Assembly (NCBI GenBank): GCA_947471745.1
Contig: CANJKZ010000013.1
Location: 1,488,001-1,552,000, forward strand
Reading direction: 5' to 3'
Source of the DNA: Closterium sp. Naga37s-1
Lineage: Eukaryota > Streptophyta > Zygnematophyceae > Desmidiales > Closteriaceae
DNA length: 64,000 nucleotides
Notes under the pieces: model-generated
Database searches by the model: none
What the model was told of the DNA's origin: nothing
What the model saw: only the letters and a program-made list of their open reading frames with translations
Made by a program: the position numbers and the translations under genes
Part shown: in pieces, positions 46,801 through 59,800 of the stretch
Layout: the number at the start of each line of letters is the position of its first letter
Position numbering within the stretch: position 1 is the first letter of the stretch

Positions 46801-49800
46801 CATCATCCTCTTCATCATCCTCTTCATCATCCTCTTCATCATCCTCTTCATCATCCTCTTCATCATCCTCTTCATCATCCTCTTCATCATCCTCTTCATC
46901 ATCCTCTTCATCATCGTTCCTCTTCATCATCCTCTTCATCATCCTCTTCATCATCCTCTTCATCATCCTCTTCATCATCCTCTTCATCATCCTCTTCATC
47001 ATCCTCTTCATCATCCTCTTCATCATCCTCTTCATCATCCTCTTCATCATCCTCTTCATCATCCTCTTCATCATCCTCTTCATCATCCTCTTCATCATCC
47101 TCTTCATCATCCTCTTCATCATCCTCTTCATCATCCTCTTCATCATCCTCTTCATCATCCTCTTCATCATCCTCTTCATCATCCTCTTCATCATCCTCTT
47201 CATCATCCTCTTCATCATCCTCTTCGTCATCCTCTTCGTCATCCTCTTCGTCATCCTCTTCGTCATCCTCTTCGTCATCCTCTTCGTCATCCTCTTCGTC
47301 ATCCTCTTCGTCATCCTCTTCGTCATCCTCTTCGTCATCCTCTTCATCATCCTCTTCATCATCCTCTTCATCATCCTCTTCATCATCCTCTTCATCATCC
47401 TCTTCATCATCCTCTTCATCATCCTCTTCATCATCCTCTTCATCATCCTCTTCATCATCCTCTTCATCATCCTCTTCATCATCCTCTTCATCATCCTCTT
47501 CATCATCCTCTTCATCATCCTCTTCATCATCCTCTTCATCATCCTCTTCATCATCCTCTTCATCATCCTCTTCATCATCCTCTTCATCATCCTCTTCATC
47601 ATCCTCTTCATCATCCTCTTCATCATCCTCTTCATCATCCTCTTCATCATCCTCTTCATCATCCTCTTCATCATCCTCTTCATCATCCTCTTCATCATCC
47701 TCTTCATCATCCTCTTCATCATCCTCTTCATCATCCTCTTCATCATCCTCTTCATCATCCTCTTCATCATCCTCTTCATCATCCTCTTCATCATCCTCTT
47801 CATCATCCTCTTCATCATCCTCTTCATCATCCTCTTCATCATCCTCTTCATCATCCTCTTCATCATCCTCTTCGTCATCCTCTTCGTCATCCTCTTCGTC
47901 ATCCTCTTCGTCATCCTCTTCGTCATCCTCTTCGTCATCCTCTTCGTCATCCTCTTCGTCATCCTCTTCGTCATCCTCTTCGTCATCCTCTTCATCATCC
48001 TCTTCATCATCCTCTTCATCATCCTCTTCATCATCCTCTTCATCATCCTCTTCGTCATCCTCTTCGTCATCCTCTTCGTCATCCTCTTCGTCATCCTCTT
48101 CATCATCCTCTTCATCATCCTCTTCGTCATCCTCTTCGTCATCCTCTTCGTCATCCTCTTCGTCATCCTCTTCGTCATCCTCTTCGTCATCCTCTTCGTC
48201 ATCCTCTTCATCATCCTCTTCGTCATCCTCTTCGTCATCCTCTTCGTCATCCTCTTCGTCATCCTCTTCGTCATCCTCTTCGTCATCCTCTTCGTCATCC
48301 TCTTCGTCATCCTCTTCGTCATCCTCTTCGTCATCCTCTTCGTCATCCTCTTCGTCATCCTCTTCATCATCCTCTTCATCATCCTCTTCATCATCCTCTT
48401 CATCATCCTCTTCATCATCCTCTTCATCATCCTCTTCATCATCCTCTTCATCATCCTCTTCATCATCCTCTTCATCATCCTCTTCATCATCCTCTTCATC
48501 ATCCTCTTCATCATCCTCTTCATCATCCTCTTCATCATCCTCTTCATCATCCTCTTCATCATCCTCTTCATCATCCTCTTCATCATCCTCTTCATCATCC
48601 TCTTCATCATCCTCTTCATCATCCTCTTCATCATCCTCTTCATCATCCTCTTCATCATCCTCTTCATCATCCTCTTCATCATCCTCTTCATCATCCTCTT
48701 CATCATCCTCTTCATCATCCTCTTCATCATCCTCTTCATCATCCTCTTCATCATCCTCTTCATCATCCTCTTCATCATCCTCTTCATCATCCTCTTCATC
48801 ATCCTCTTCATCATCCTCTTCGTCATCCTCTTCGTCATCCTCTTCGTCATCCTCTTCGTCATCCTCTTCGTCATCCTCTTCGTCATCCTCTTCGTCATCC
48901 TCTTCGTCATCCTCTTCGTCATCCTCTTCGTCATCCTCTTCGTCATCCTCTTCGTCATCCTCTTCGTCATCCTCTTCAGTCATCCTCTTCATCATCCTCT
49001 TCATCATCCTCTTCATCATCCTCTTCATCATCCTCTTCATCATCCTCTTCATCATCCTCTTCATCATCCTCTTCATCATCCTCTTCATCATCCTCTTCAT
49101 CATCCTCTTCATCATCCTCTTCAGTCATCCTCTTCGTCATCCTCTTCGTCATCCTCTTCGTCATCCTCCTCGTCATCCTCTTCGTCATCCTCTTCGTCAT
49201 CCTCTTCGTCATCCTCTTCGTCATCCTCTTCGTCATCCTCTTCGTCATCCTCTTCGTCATCCTCTTCGTCATCCTCTTCGTCATCCTCTTCATCATCCTC
49301 TTCATCATCCTCTTCATCATCCTCTTCATCATCCTCTTCGTCATTCTCTTCGTCATCCTCTTCGTCATCCTCTTCGTCATCCTCTTCGTCATCCTCTTCG
49401 TCATCCTCTTCGTCATCCTCTTCATCATCCTCTTCATCATCCTCTTCATCATCCTCTTCATCATCCTCTTCATCATCCTCTTCATCATCCTCTTCATCAT
49501 CCTCTTCATCATCCTCTTCATCATCCTCTTCATCATCCTCTTCATCATCCTCTTCATCATCCTCTTCGTCATCCTCTTCGTCATCCTCTTCGTCATCCTC
49601 TTCGTCATCCTCTTCGTCATCCTCTTCGTCATCCTCTTCGTCATCCTCTTCGTCATCCTCTTCGTCATCCTCTTCGTCATCCTCTTCGTCATCCTCTTCG
49701 TCATCCTCTTCGTCATCCTCTTCATCATCCTCTTCATCATCCTCTTCATCATCCTCTTCATCATCCTCTTCGTCATTCTCTTCGTCATCCTCTTCGTCAT

Positions 49801-52800
49801 CCTCTTCGTCATCCTCTTCGTCATCCTCTTCGTCATCCTCTTCGTCATCCTCTTCGTCATCCTCTTCATCATCCTCTTCATCATCCTCTTCGTCATGCTC
49901 TTCGTCATCCTCTTCGTCATCCTCTTCGTCATCCTCTTCGTCATCCTCTTCGTCATCCTCTTCGTCATCCTCTTCATCATCCTCTTCATCATCCTCTTCA
50001 TCATCCTCTTCATCATCCTCTTCATCATCCTCTTCATCATCCTCTTCGTCATCCTCTTCGTCATCCTCTTCGTCATCCTCTTCATCATCCTCTTCATCAT
50101 CCTCTTCATCATCCTCTTCATCATCCTCTTCGTCATTCTCTTCGTCATCCTCTTCGTCATCCTCTTCGTCATCCTCTTCGTCATCCTCTTCGTCATCCTC
50201 TTCGTCATCCTCTTCGTCATCCTCTTCGTCATCCTCTTCGTCATCCTCTTCGTCATCCTCTTCGTCATCCTCTTCGTCATCCTCTTCGTCATCCTCTTCG
50301 TCATCCTCTTCGTCATCCTCTTCGTCATCCTCTTCGTCATCCTCTTCGTCATCCTCTTCGTCATCCTCTTCATCATCCTCTTCATCATCCTCTTCATCAT
50401 CCTCTTCATCATCCTCTTCATCATCCTCTTCATCATCCTCTTCATCATCCTCTTCATCATCCTCTTCATCATTCTCTTCATCATCCTCTTCATCATCCTC
50501 TTCATCATCCTCTTCATCATCCTCTTCATCATCCTCTTCATCATCCTCTTCATCATCCTCTTCATCATCCTCTTCATCATCCTCTTCATCATCCTCTTCA
50601 TCATCCTCTTCATCATCCTCTTCATCATCCTCTTCATCATCCTCTTCATCATCCTCTTCATCATCCTCTTCATCATCCTCTTCATCATCCTCTTCATCAT
50701 CCTCTTCATCATCCTCTTCATCATCCTCTTCATCATCCTCTTCATCATCCTCTTCATCATCCTCTTCATCATCCTCTTCATCATCCTCTTCATCATCCTC
50801 TTCATCATCCTCTTCATCATCCTCTTCATCATCCTCTTCATCATCCTCTTCATCATCCTCTTCATCATCCTCTTCATCATCCTCTTCATCATCCTCTTCA
50901 TCATCCTCTTCATCATCCTCTTCATCATCCTCTTCATCATCCTCTTCATCATCCTCTTCATCATCCTCTTCAGTCATCCTCTTCGTCATCCTCTTCGTCA
51001 TCCTCTTCGTCATCCTCTTCGTCATCCTCTTCGTCATCCTCTTCGTCATCCTCTTCGTCATCCTCTTCGTCATCCTCTTCGTCATCCTCTTCGTCATCCT
51101 CTTCGTCATCCTCTTCATCATCCTCTTCATCATCCTCTTCATCATCCTCTTCATCATCCTCTTCATCATCCTCTTCATCATCCTCTTCGTCATCCTCTTC
51201 GTCATCCTCTTCGTCATCCTCTTCGTCATCCTCTTCATCATCCTCTTCATCATCCTCTTCGTCATCCTCTTCGTCATCCTCTTCGTCATCCTCTTCGTCA
51301 TCCTCTTCATCATCCTCTTCGTCATCCTCTTCGTCATCCTCTTCGTCATCCTCTTCGTCATCCTCTTCGTCATCCTCTTCGTCATCCTCTTCGTCATCCT
51401 CTTCGTCATCCTCTTCGTCATCCTCTTCGTCATCCTCTTCGTCATCCTCTTCGTCATCCTCTTCGTCATCCTCTTCGTCATCCTCTTCGTCATCCTCTTC
51501 GTCATCCTCTTCATCATCCTCTTCATCATCCTCTTCATCATCCTCTTCATCATCCTCTTCATCATCCTCTTCATCATCCTCTTCATCATCCTCTTCATCA
51601 TCCTCTTCATCATCCTCTTCATCATCCTCTTCATCATCCTCTTCATCATCCTCTTCATCATCCTCTTCATCATCCTCTTCATCATCCTCTTCATCATCCT
51701 CTTCATCATCCTCTTCATCATCCTCTTCATCATCCTCTTCATCATCCTCTTCATCATCCTCTTCATCATCCTCTTCATCATCCTCTTCATCATCCTCTTC
51801 ATCATCCTCTTCATCATCCTCTTCATCATCCTCTTCATCATCCTCTTCATCATCCTCTTCATCATCCTCTTCATCATCCTCTTCATCATCCTCTTCATCA
51901 TCCTCTTCATCATCCTCTTCATCATCCTCTTCATCATCCTCTTCATCATCCTCTTCAGTCATCCTCTTCGTCATCCTCTTCGTCATCCTCTTCGTCATCC
52001 TCTTCGTCATCCTCTTCGTCATCCTCTTCGTCATCCTCTTCGTCATCCTCTTCGTCATCCTCTTCGTCATCCTCTTCGTCATCCTCTTCGTCATCCTCTT
52101 CGTCATCCTCTTCATCATCCTCTTCATCATCCTCTTCATCATCCTCTTCATCATCCTCTTCGTCATCCTCTTCGTCATCCTCTTCGTCATCCTCTTCGTC
52201 ATCCTCTTCGTCATCCTCTTCGTCATCCTCTTCGTCATCCTCTTCGTCATCCTCTTCGTCATCCTCTTCGTCATCCTCTTCGTCATCCTCTTCGTCATCC
52301 TCTTCGTCATCCTCTTCGTCATCCTCTTCGTCATCCTCTTCGTCATCCTCTTCGTCATCCTCTTCGTCATCCTCTTCGTCATCCTCTTCGTCATCCTCTT
52401 CATCATCCTCTTCATCATCCTCTTCATCATCCTCTTCATCATCCTCTTCATCATCCTCTTCATCATCCTCTTCATCATCCTCTTCATCATCCTCTTCATC
52501 ATCCTCTTCATCATCCTCTTCATCATCCTCTTCATCATCCTCTTCATCATCCTCTTCATCATCCTCTTCATCATCCTCTTCATCATCCTCTTCATCATCC
52601 TCTTCATCATCCTCTTCATCATCCTCTTCATCATCCTCTTCATCATCCTCTTCATCATCCTCTTCATCATCCTCTTCATCATCCTCTTCATCATCCTCTT
52701 CATCATCCTCTTCATCATCCTCTTCATCATCCTCTTCATCATCCTCTTCATCATCCTCTTCATCATCCTCTTCATCATCCTCTTCATCATCCTCTTCATC

Positions 52801-53843
52801 ATCCTCTTCATCATCCTCTTCATCATCCTCTTCATCATCCTCTTCATCATCCTCTTCATCATCCTCTTCATCATCCTCTTCATCATCCTCTTCATCATCC
52901 TCTTCATCATCCTCTTCATCATCCTCTTCATCATCCTCTTCATCATCCTCTTCATCATCCTCTTCATCATCTCTTCATCATCCTCTTCATCATCCTCTTC
53001 ATCATCCTCTTCATCATCCTCTTCATCATCCTCTTCATCATCCTCTTCATCATCCTCTTCATCATCCTCTTCGTCATCCTCTTCGTCATCCTCTTCGTCA
53101 TCCTCTTCGTCATCCTCTTCGTCATCCTCTTCGTCATCCTCTTCGTCATCCTCTTCGTCATCCTCTTCCTCATCCTCTTCGTCATCCTCTTCCTCATCCT
53201 CTTCATCATCCTCTTCATCATCCTCTTCATCATCCTCTTCATCATCCTCTTCATCATTCTCTTCATCATTCTCTTCATCATCCTCTTCATCATCCTCTTC
53301 ATCATCCTCTTCATCATCCTCTTCATCATCCTCTTCATCATCCTCTTCATCATCCTCTTCATCATCCTCTTCATCATTCTCTTCATCATTCTCTTCATCA
53401 TCCTCTTCATCATCCTCTTCATCATCCTCTTCATCATCCTCTTCATCATCCTCTTCATCATCCTCTTCATCATTCTCTTCATCATCCTCTTCATCATCCT
53501 CTTCATCATCCTCTTCATCATTCTCTTCATCATTCTCTTCACCTTCTTCATCCTTCTCTCACATCTCGACATCCTTATTTTCTTTTCATACACCCATCTC
53601 TCCTGCGTGCCTGCCAACAGTGCGTGCATACAAGAAGTCCCCTCATTACAAGAACATCCTCCGTGTCACAAGCCACCCCACGCCTCTCCTCCTCCTCTGG
53701 ATCTCCGGGCCGGCATGCCGCGTCCTTTCCCGGATCCGCTGCGCGATCGCTGACGTGGCACCTGACACCCCGTCAGCAGCAGACGCCAGCGCTCCAGACG
53801 CCGCCACGTCAGCGCCAAACGGCGAGAGGAAGGGAGACCAGCC

Positions 53844-53878
<35 letters not shown>

Positions 53879-56800
53879 GCGGTGCAGCAGCAAGCAGCAG
53901 AGCAGGAGAGGGCAGAGAAGAAGCTAATCACTCGCCGTACCAAGCAGTGGTGGTGACAGAGGCGCGTGTTTACTTCGATGAGCCGGGGGGGAGAGGGGGA
54001 GAGGGAGGGCATCTGGAAGAGGGGTTAGAGGCAACGGGACCGGTGTGTGTGGGGGATGTGGTGGTTGCGGTGACAGTGGGCGATCGAGGCGAGATGGAGT
54101 ATGCACGGTATGCGGGGGGGGATGTGCCGGTAGAGGAGATAATGGAGATGTTGGAGGAGGTGAGGGACAGCTCCACGTGGCTGCATCTTGAGCTGCAGCG
54201 ACCCCTCCTTATAGTCACACAACAGGTGAGTGCCTGTGTGTGTGCTGGGCGGGGGGAGGAATGTACCGGGGGAGGAGATAATGGAGATGTTGGAAGAGGT
54301 TAGAGATAGCTCCACGTGGCTGCATCTGGAGCTGCAGCGACCCCTCTATATAGTCACACAACAGGGGTGAGTGCACGCCGGGGGGCCCGGGGGTGTGGGA
54401 GTTGTTGCATGGGGTTTGGTTTTGGCAAGGCTTGTGCTCATGCATCCCTGCATAGCTCGCCTGCGCCGCTTGATTTCGCCGGCCACCCTTCCACTGGGCA
54501 CTCTCTGTCCGGGGTTTTAGGGTTGAAGGGTTTTAGGGTTGAAGGGTTTTGGGGTTTAAGTGTCTCCCTCTCCTGCCTTCTCCCGTCCCACCTCCAGAAC
54601 ACTGCAGCGACCCAGGAAGAATCCAGCCAGGAAGCAGCCGCCCAAGGCGGCAGCAGCAGCGATGACAAGGCGGAGGAAAGCGAGCAGCTGATAGGCAGCA
54701 GCAGCACCAAGGCACCCAGCGATATGGAGGCACAGACGGGCTGTGGTGCTGCGAGTGCTGGTGGGGATGCTGCTACTGCTGGTGCTGCTGATGTTGCTGC
54801 TGCAGGTGGTGGTGGTGCGGGCGTGGCGGCCGCCTCTGTGAATGTCAACGAAAGCCGTGTTGACATCCATGACAGCCATGCTGACGTGGACGACACACGT
54901 GCTCTGGTCAGCCACATTGCCAGGTGCGACAGTGCCGGACCGGGCTCGGCAGGTCCGAACGGGGCAGGTGCGGACGACGAGGGAGAGCATGGAACGGCAG
55001 CAGCAGAAGCAGCAGCAGGGAGAAAGAAGCGCAGCATCGCGGGGGGCATCCAGTCGCTCCCAAAGGCCATCCCCCGCGCCATCACTAAAGCCTTCAAAAC
55101 CATCGGCTCGTCGGCACTGAAAGGCCTCCAGGGCAGCAGGAGGAAGAGCGGGGAGTTTATCCAGCTGCAGGGCAAGGGCGCCGCTCAGGCTCTTAAAGCC
55201 ATAAACCTGTCGGCGGCAGCGAAGGCGTCAAGAGCGGCGGTGATGGCAGGGCTGTGGGGCGGGGAGAACAGGGAGCTGCTGCGCAAGGAGTTGATTCTGG
55301 ACCCGTGGCCCGAGTTTAAGCTGCTGCTTAAGAGGCAGATGCAAGTGAATCTCAGGAACCGGAGCTTCATTGCTGCCCGCCTGCTGCTGGTAAGTGGGAG
55401 GGATTTTGTGCAAGCGAGGTGTTTGGGTGCAAGGTTGCTCTGGGAGTGGGGTGGCTTGCTTGCGGTGGGGTCACGTGCTGTTGGGGGGGGAGAGAACAGG
55501 GAGCTGCTGCGCAAGGAGCTGATTCTGGACCTGTGGCCTGAGTTCAAGCTGCTGCTTAAGAGGCAGATGCAAGTGAACCTCAGGAGCTCGAGCTTCATTG
55601 CTGCTCGCCTGCTGCTGGTGAGAGAGAAGGGTTCTCCCGTCTCCCTTGTCCCTTCTCCCTGCTTCTTTCCTCCCGCCCGCCCTCCCTCTCTCCGCAGGTC
55701 ACCCTGCTGGGTCTCTTTGTAGGCTTCGATTCTTTCCAGCTTCTGAGGTGCCATCAAATGTCATTTGCTAACGTCCACTCCTCACCCTCCGCCCCTTTCC
55801 TTCCTCCCTCCCTCCCTCCGCAGGTCATTCTGCTGGGTCTCATCGGATTCGAAAATTTCCAGCTGCCAGCAGAACCGCCCCTCCTTGGCGCACCTCAAGT
55901 TCAACCTGCGGCGGGGGCGGGGGGTGATGCAGATCTCGCTCATCACCATGACAGTCAACAGCGTCAGCCTGCTGCCGCTTGAAAACAGAGACATGTTTCA
56001 CAGAACCGCCCTCTCACTCTCCCTTTCCCTTCTCCCTTCTCCTTTCCCTCCCTTCCCCAGGTGACCCTGCTGGGCCTCTTTGTGGGATTCGATTTCTTCC
56101 AGCTGCCAGCGGACCCACCCTCCTTCGCGCACCTGAACCTGCGGCGGGGGGTGATGCAGATATCGCTGATCACCATGACGGTGAACAACGTGAGCCTGCT
56201 GCCCGGCTACATGCTCGAGCGCCAGGTCTACTTCAAACACCGCAGCGCCCGCTTCTTCCGCACGCGCTCCTACGCGCTCTCCCAGTTGATTGCTAGTTTG
56301 CCGCTCTCCATTGTTGAGGTGCGTGGGGCGGATTTGAAAAGGAGTGTGCGTGGGGCTCATTCTGAGGCAGCTGAGAATGATTGTGTGGTGTGGTGTGGTG
56401 TGGTGGGGTGGGGTGGGGTGAAACGTGGATCCTGAGATGAAATGGAGTTGCCAGCCTGCCAGGTGTACTTCAAGCACCGCAGCGCCCGCTTCTTCCGCAC
56501 GCGCTCCTACGCGCTCTCCCAGCTCATTGCTAGTTTGCCGCTCTCCATTGTTGAAACTTGAGGTGCGTGCGTGGGCAGGTTTGTGGGTGGGTGGGTGCAT
56601 GAGTGGGCGGCTGGGTGGGTGAGAGCCTGGGCGGCTGGGTGGCTGGGCGGTTGGGCAGGCAGATGAACAAACAGTGTGCCGTGAGGCAGGAAGGGAGCGT
56701 GTTGGGCCGTGCTCGTTCGGTCGGGGGGCGACCATCTGGTTGGTGCTGGTGTATTTCCGCTCGGGCCTCCCCTCCCCCTATCCCCACATCCCTTGCGCTT

Positions 56801-59800
56801 CCCCCTCCTCCACCATCCCCTCCTCCACCATCCCCTCCCTCCCCCCACAGGCGCTTATCTGGTTGGTGCTGGTGTATTTCCGCTCGGGCCACCCCTCCCC
56901 CTATCCCCACATCCCTTGCGCTTCCCCCTCCTCCACCATCCCCTCCCTCCCCCCACAGGCGCTTATCTGGTCGGTGCTGGTGTATTTCCTATCAGGTCTG
57001 ACTCTCTCCGACTACGGCGCACACTTCTTCATCTTCCTCCCGCACCCTCCGCTCCCCCTCCCTTCCTTCCTGCCCATTCCCCTCCTCCCGTCTCCCTCCT
57101 CCCTCCTCCCTCCTCCCTCTTCCCTCCTCCTCTCCTTGAAACTCCCATGCATAACTAACCCATCCCTCCCCTTCCTTCTCCCCGTCCCACCTACAGGCGA
57201 CCATCTGGTCGGTGCTGGTGTATTTCCTCTCGGGCCTCACTCTCTCGGACTACGGAGCGCACTTCTTCATCTTCCTCGCAGTGCTCTCCCTCGTGGCCAT
57301 CCACGGGGCCGCCATGATCCGCTTCATCGCCTTCACCTCCCGCACCCTCCGCTCCGCCGCGTTCGCCGCAGCAATCTTCATGGGCCCGGGCATGTTCCTC
57401 TTCGGCCACATCCTCGTCGCCAAGGCGCTTATACCGAGTTTCTGGATCTGGCTATACTGGATCAACCCCATGCAGTGGGCGTCGACGGTTCTGGCGATCA
57501 ACGAGCAGCGGATGTTCGCTCCAGTGCAGTTCTGCCCGGCTCCTGCGCTCGTCCCAACAAACATGCCGTACTGTGTGGGGCGCGAGGGGTGGCCGATCGG
57601 CCGAGCTTACATGGAGGAATACAGCTGGAACTACCAATGGGGGTTTATGATTGCAGGGCCGTTTGTGATCCTCGCCTGGATTGCCATTTGGACCGTGGGG
57701 ACGTATCTGAGCATGCGGCCGCGGCACTACAGCACCTTTGCTGCGCCGGTGAGGGTTCTATCCGAGGCCAAGCGCGGGGAAAAACGGGCTGGTGCGAGGG
57801 ATGAGGGGAATGGGAAGGGAAATGGGGGAGCGGGTGGGGGATCAGCAACGAGGGCTCTGGAGGCAGTTAAGGCGGCCCTTGGGGGCTCAGGTCAGGAGAG
57901 GGGCAGTGGGAAGGAGAGAGCAGCAGCGGGTGAAGGAGAGGGCGGTTCCCAAAAGGAGTCTGCAGGAGCAGGGGAGCAGGGAGGGCAGGGAGAGCAGGGA
58001 GGGCTGGGGAGGCAACTGAGCTACCGAGACGTGGAATGGGGTCCTGTCAGTGTGAGGGACAGCGATGGGAGCTCACGGTATGCTGAAACAGCAGAGGAGG
58101 CGGCAGCAGCAGCAGCGGAGGCAGCAGGGGCAGCAGAGGCAGCGGTGATAGACTGCAACATCCCCTTCACCCCCTACCTTATCACCTTCGAGAACCTCTC
58201 CTGCTCCGTGCCGCTGCCCGGCCCGCCTGAGATCGCCTGGGGTGGGAGGTCTTCGGCTGGCGCTAGTAGGGAGGAGAGGAGGAGGAGCGAGGCCAGCCGG
58301 TGCCTGGTGCGGGGGGTGACGGGGTGGGTGAAACCGGGGGAGGTGACAGCTGTCGCGGGCGGCAGGGGCACGGGCAAGACCACTCTGCTCAACTGCCTTG
58401 CAGGTGGGGGCAGGATTGTTTGATTTGATTTGAGGCGCCTCTGGCATAGACATTCTCAGACCTGGATATCCATCCCCCTCTTCCTCCCATACTGCCCTAG
58501 CTAAAGGCTGCCTCAACCCAGCCAATCCAACTCCTACCATCCCCTCTCTTTCCCTGCTTCCTGCTCCTGCAGGACGCAAGACACCAGGCCAGGTGGTCGG
58601 GCGCTTGCTCGTGAATGGCCAGCCAGAGGACCTCCCATCCCATCATCGCTCCTGCGCACCACAGCATACACCCAAGGCTCAGACCTAGCTAATCAGGCCC
58701 CTCTTTCTCCTCCCTTCCTCACCCGCAGGTCGCAAGATACCAGGCCAGGTGGCCGGGCGACTGCTGGTGAACGGCAAGCCAAGGGACCTGCCGTCGTTCC
58801 TGCGCACCACTGCTTACATCCAAGGCGCAGATCTCTACTACCCACTGCTCACACTCAGAGAGAGCCTGCAGTACCGGACAACACTTACTCTCCCCGACCA
58901 AGTACAAGACGAGCAACGCCGCGCGTTTGTGGCGCAGATTTTGTCTCTTATGGAGTTCAAGGGCGGCATGGCGGACTGCCTGGTGCAGGATATTCTGGCG
59001 GACGGCGTGGGGTCGGCATATGTGGAGAAGCGGATTGTGTTTGCAATGGAGATGGCGGGGAACCCGAGTGTGGTGTTCTTTGATGCGCCGTTCCTGCGCA
59101 TGGATACCACTGAGGTGGCGAAATTCTCCGGCATGCTGCAGGTGAGATGAGATGCTTGGGTTGGGTTGGGGCAACCAACGATTGTTGAGGCGTATGTGGA
59201 GAAGCGGATTGTGTTTGCCATGGGCTTTAAACCCTGAACCCGAGTGTGGTGTTCTTTGATGCACCGTTCCTGTGCGTGGATAGATACCACCGAGGTGGCG
59301 AAATTCTGAGGCATGCTGCAGGTGCGACTCCTGGCAGGTACCCTGTGGCTGCCTGTCTAGGACCTCCTAGGTCATGTTAACTTGCGCAGTGAACTCAATG
59401 CAGACCGGGTGTCGTGTTCTTTGATGCGCCGTTCCTGCGCATGGATACGACTGAGATGACGAGATTTTCATTCATGCTGCAGGTGAGTTGAGAGATTCCC
59501 AGACAGGGTCTAGGTCAAGGTAGCATGCGCAAGTTAACTCCGTGCGGAGCAGACCGGCCGAGTGTGGTGTTCTCTGACGCGCCGCTCCTTCGCTTGGATG
59601 CCACTGAGGTGGCAAGTTTCCAGGCATGCTGCAGGTGCAATGCACGAGTTAGTGTGTTCAATCTGTGGAAGGGAAGATCTGAGCTTGTTTCGTTATGTCA
59701 ACCCATCACACCATGTCCACTTGTTTCCCCCCATCCCATCCCGTGCTCTCGCCTCCCTCTCTCCCTCCCAACAGCACGTAGCAGCGGCGTGGGGGAGGGC

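Noticed and set aside
3128..53560. Assembly artefact as a full explanation of the arrays
   Set aside because: Not excluded in length, but internal variants, indels and block structure argue that the arrays exist. Copy numbers remain uncertain without long reads.
44855..54303. Giant Ser-rich, FIIL, HHPL, MMKR and DDEE reading frames
   Set aside because: Products of the 12-bp minisatellite in an ABCG2 intron. Only 53621-54225 at the right end is real exon.
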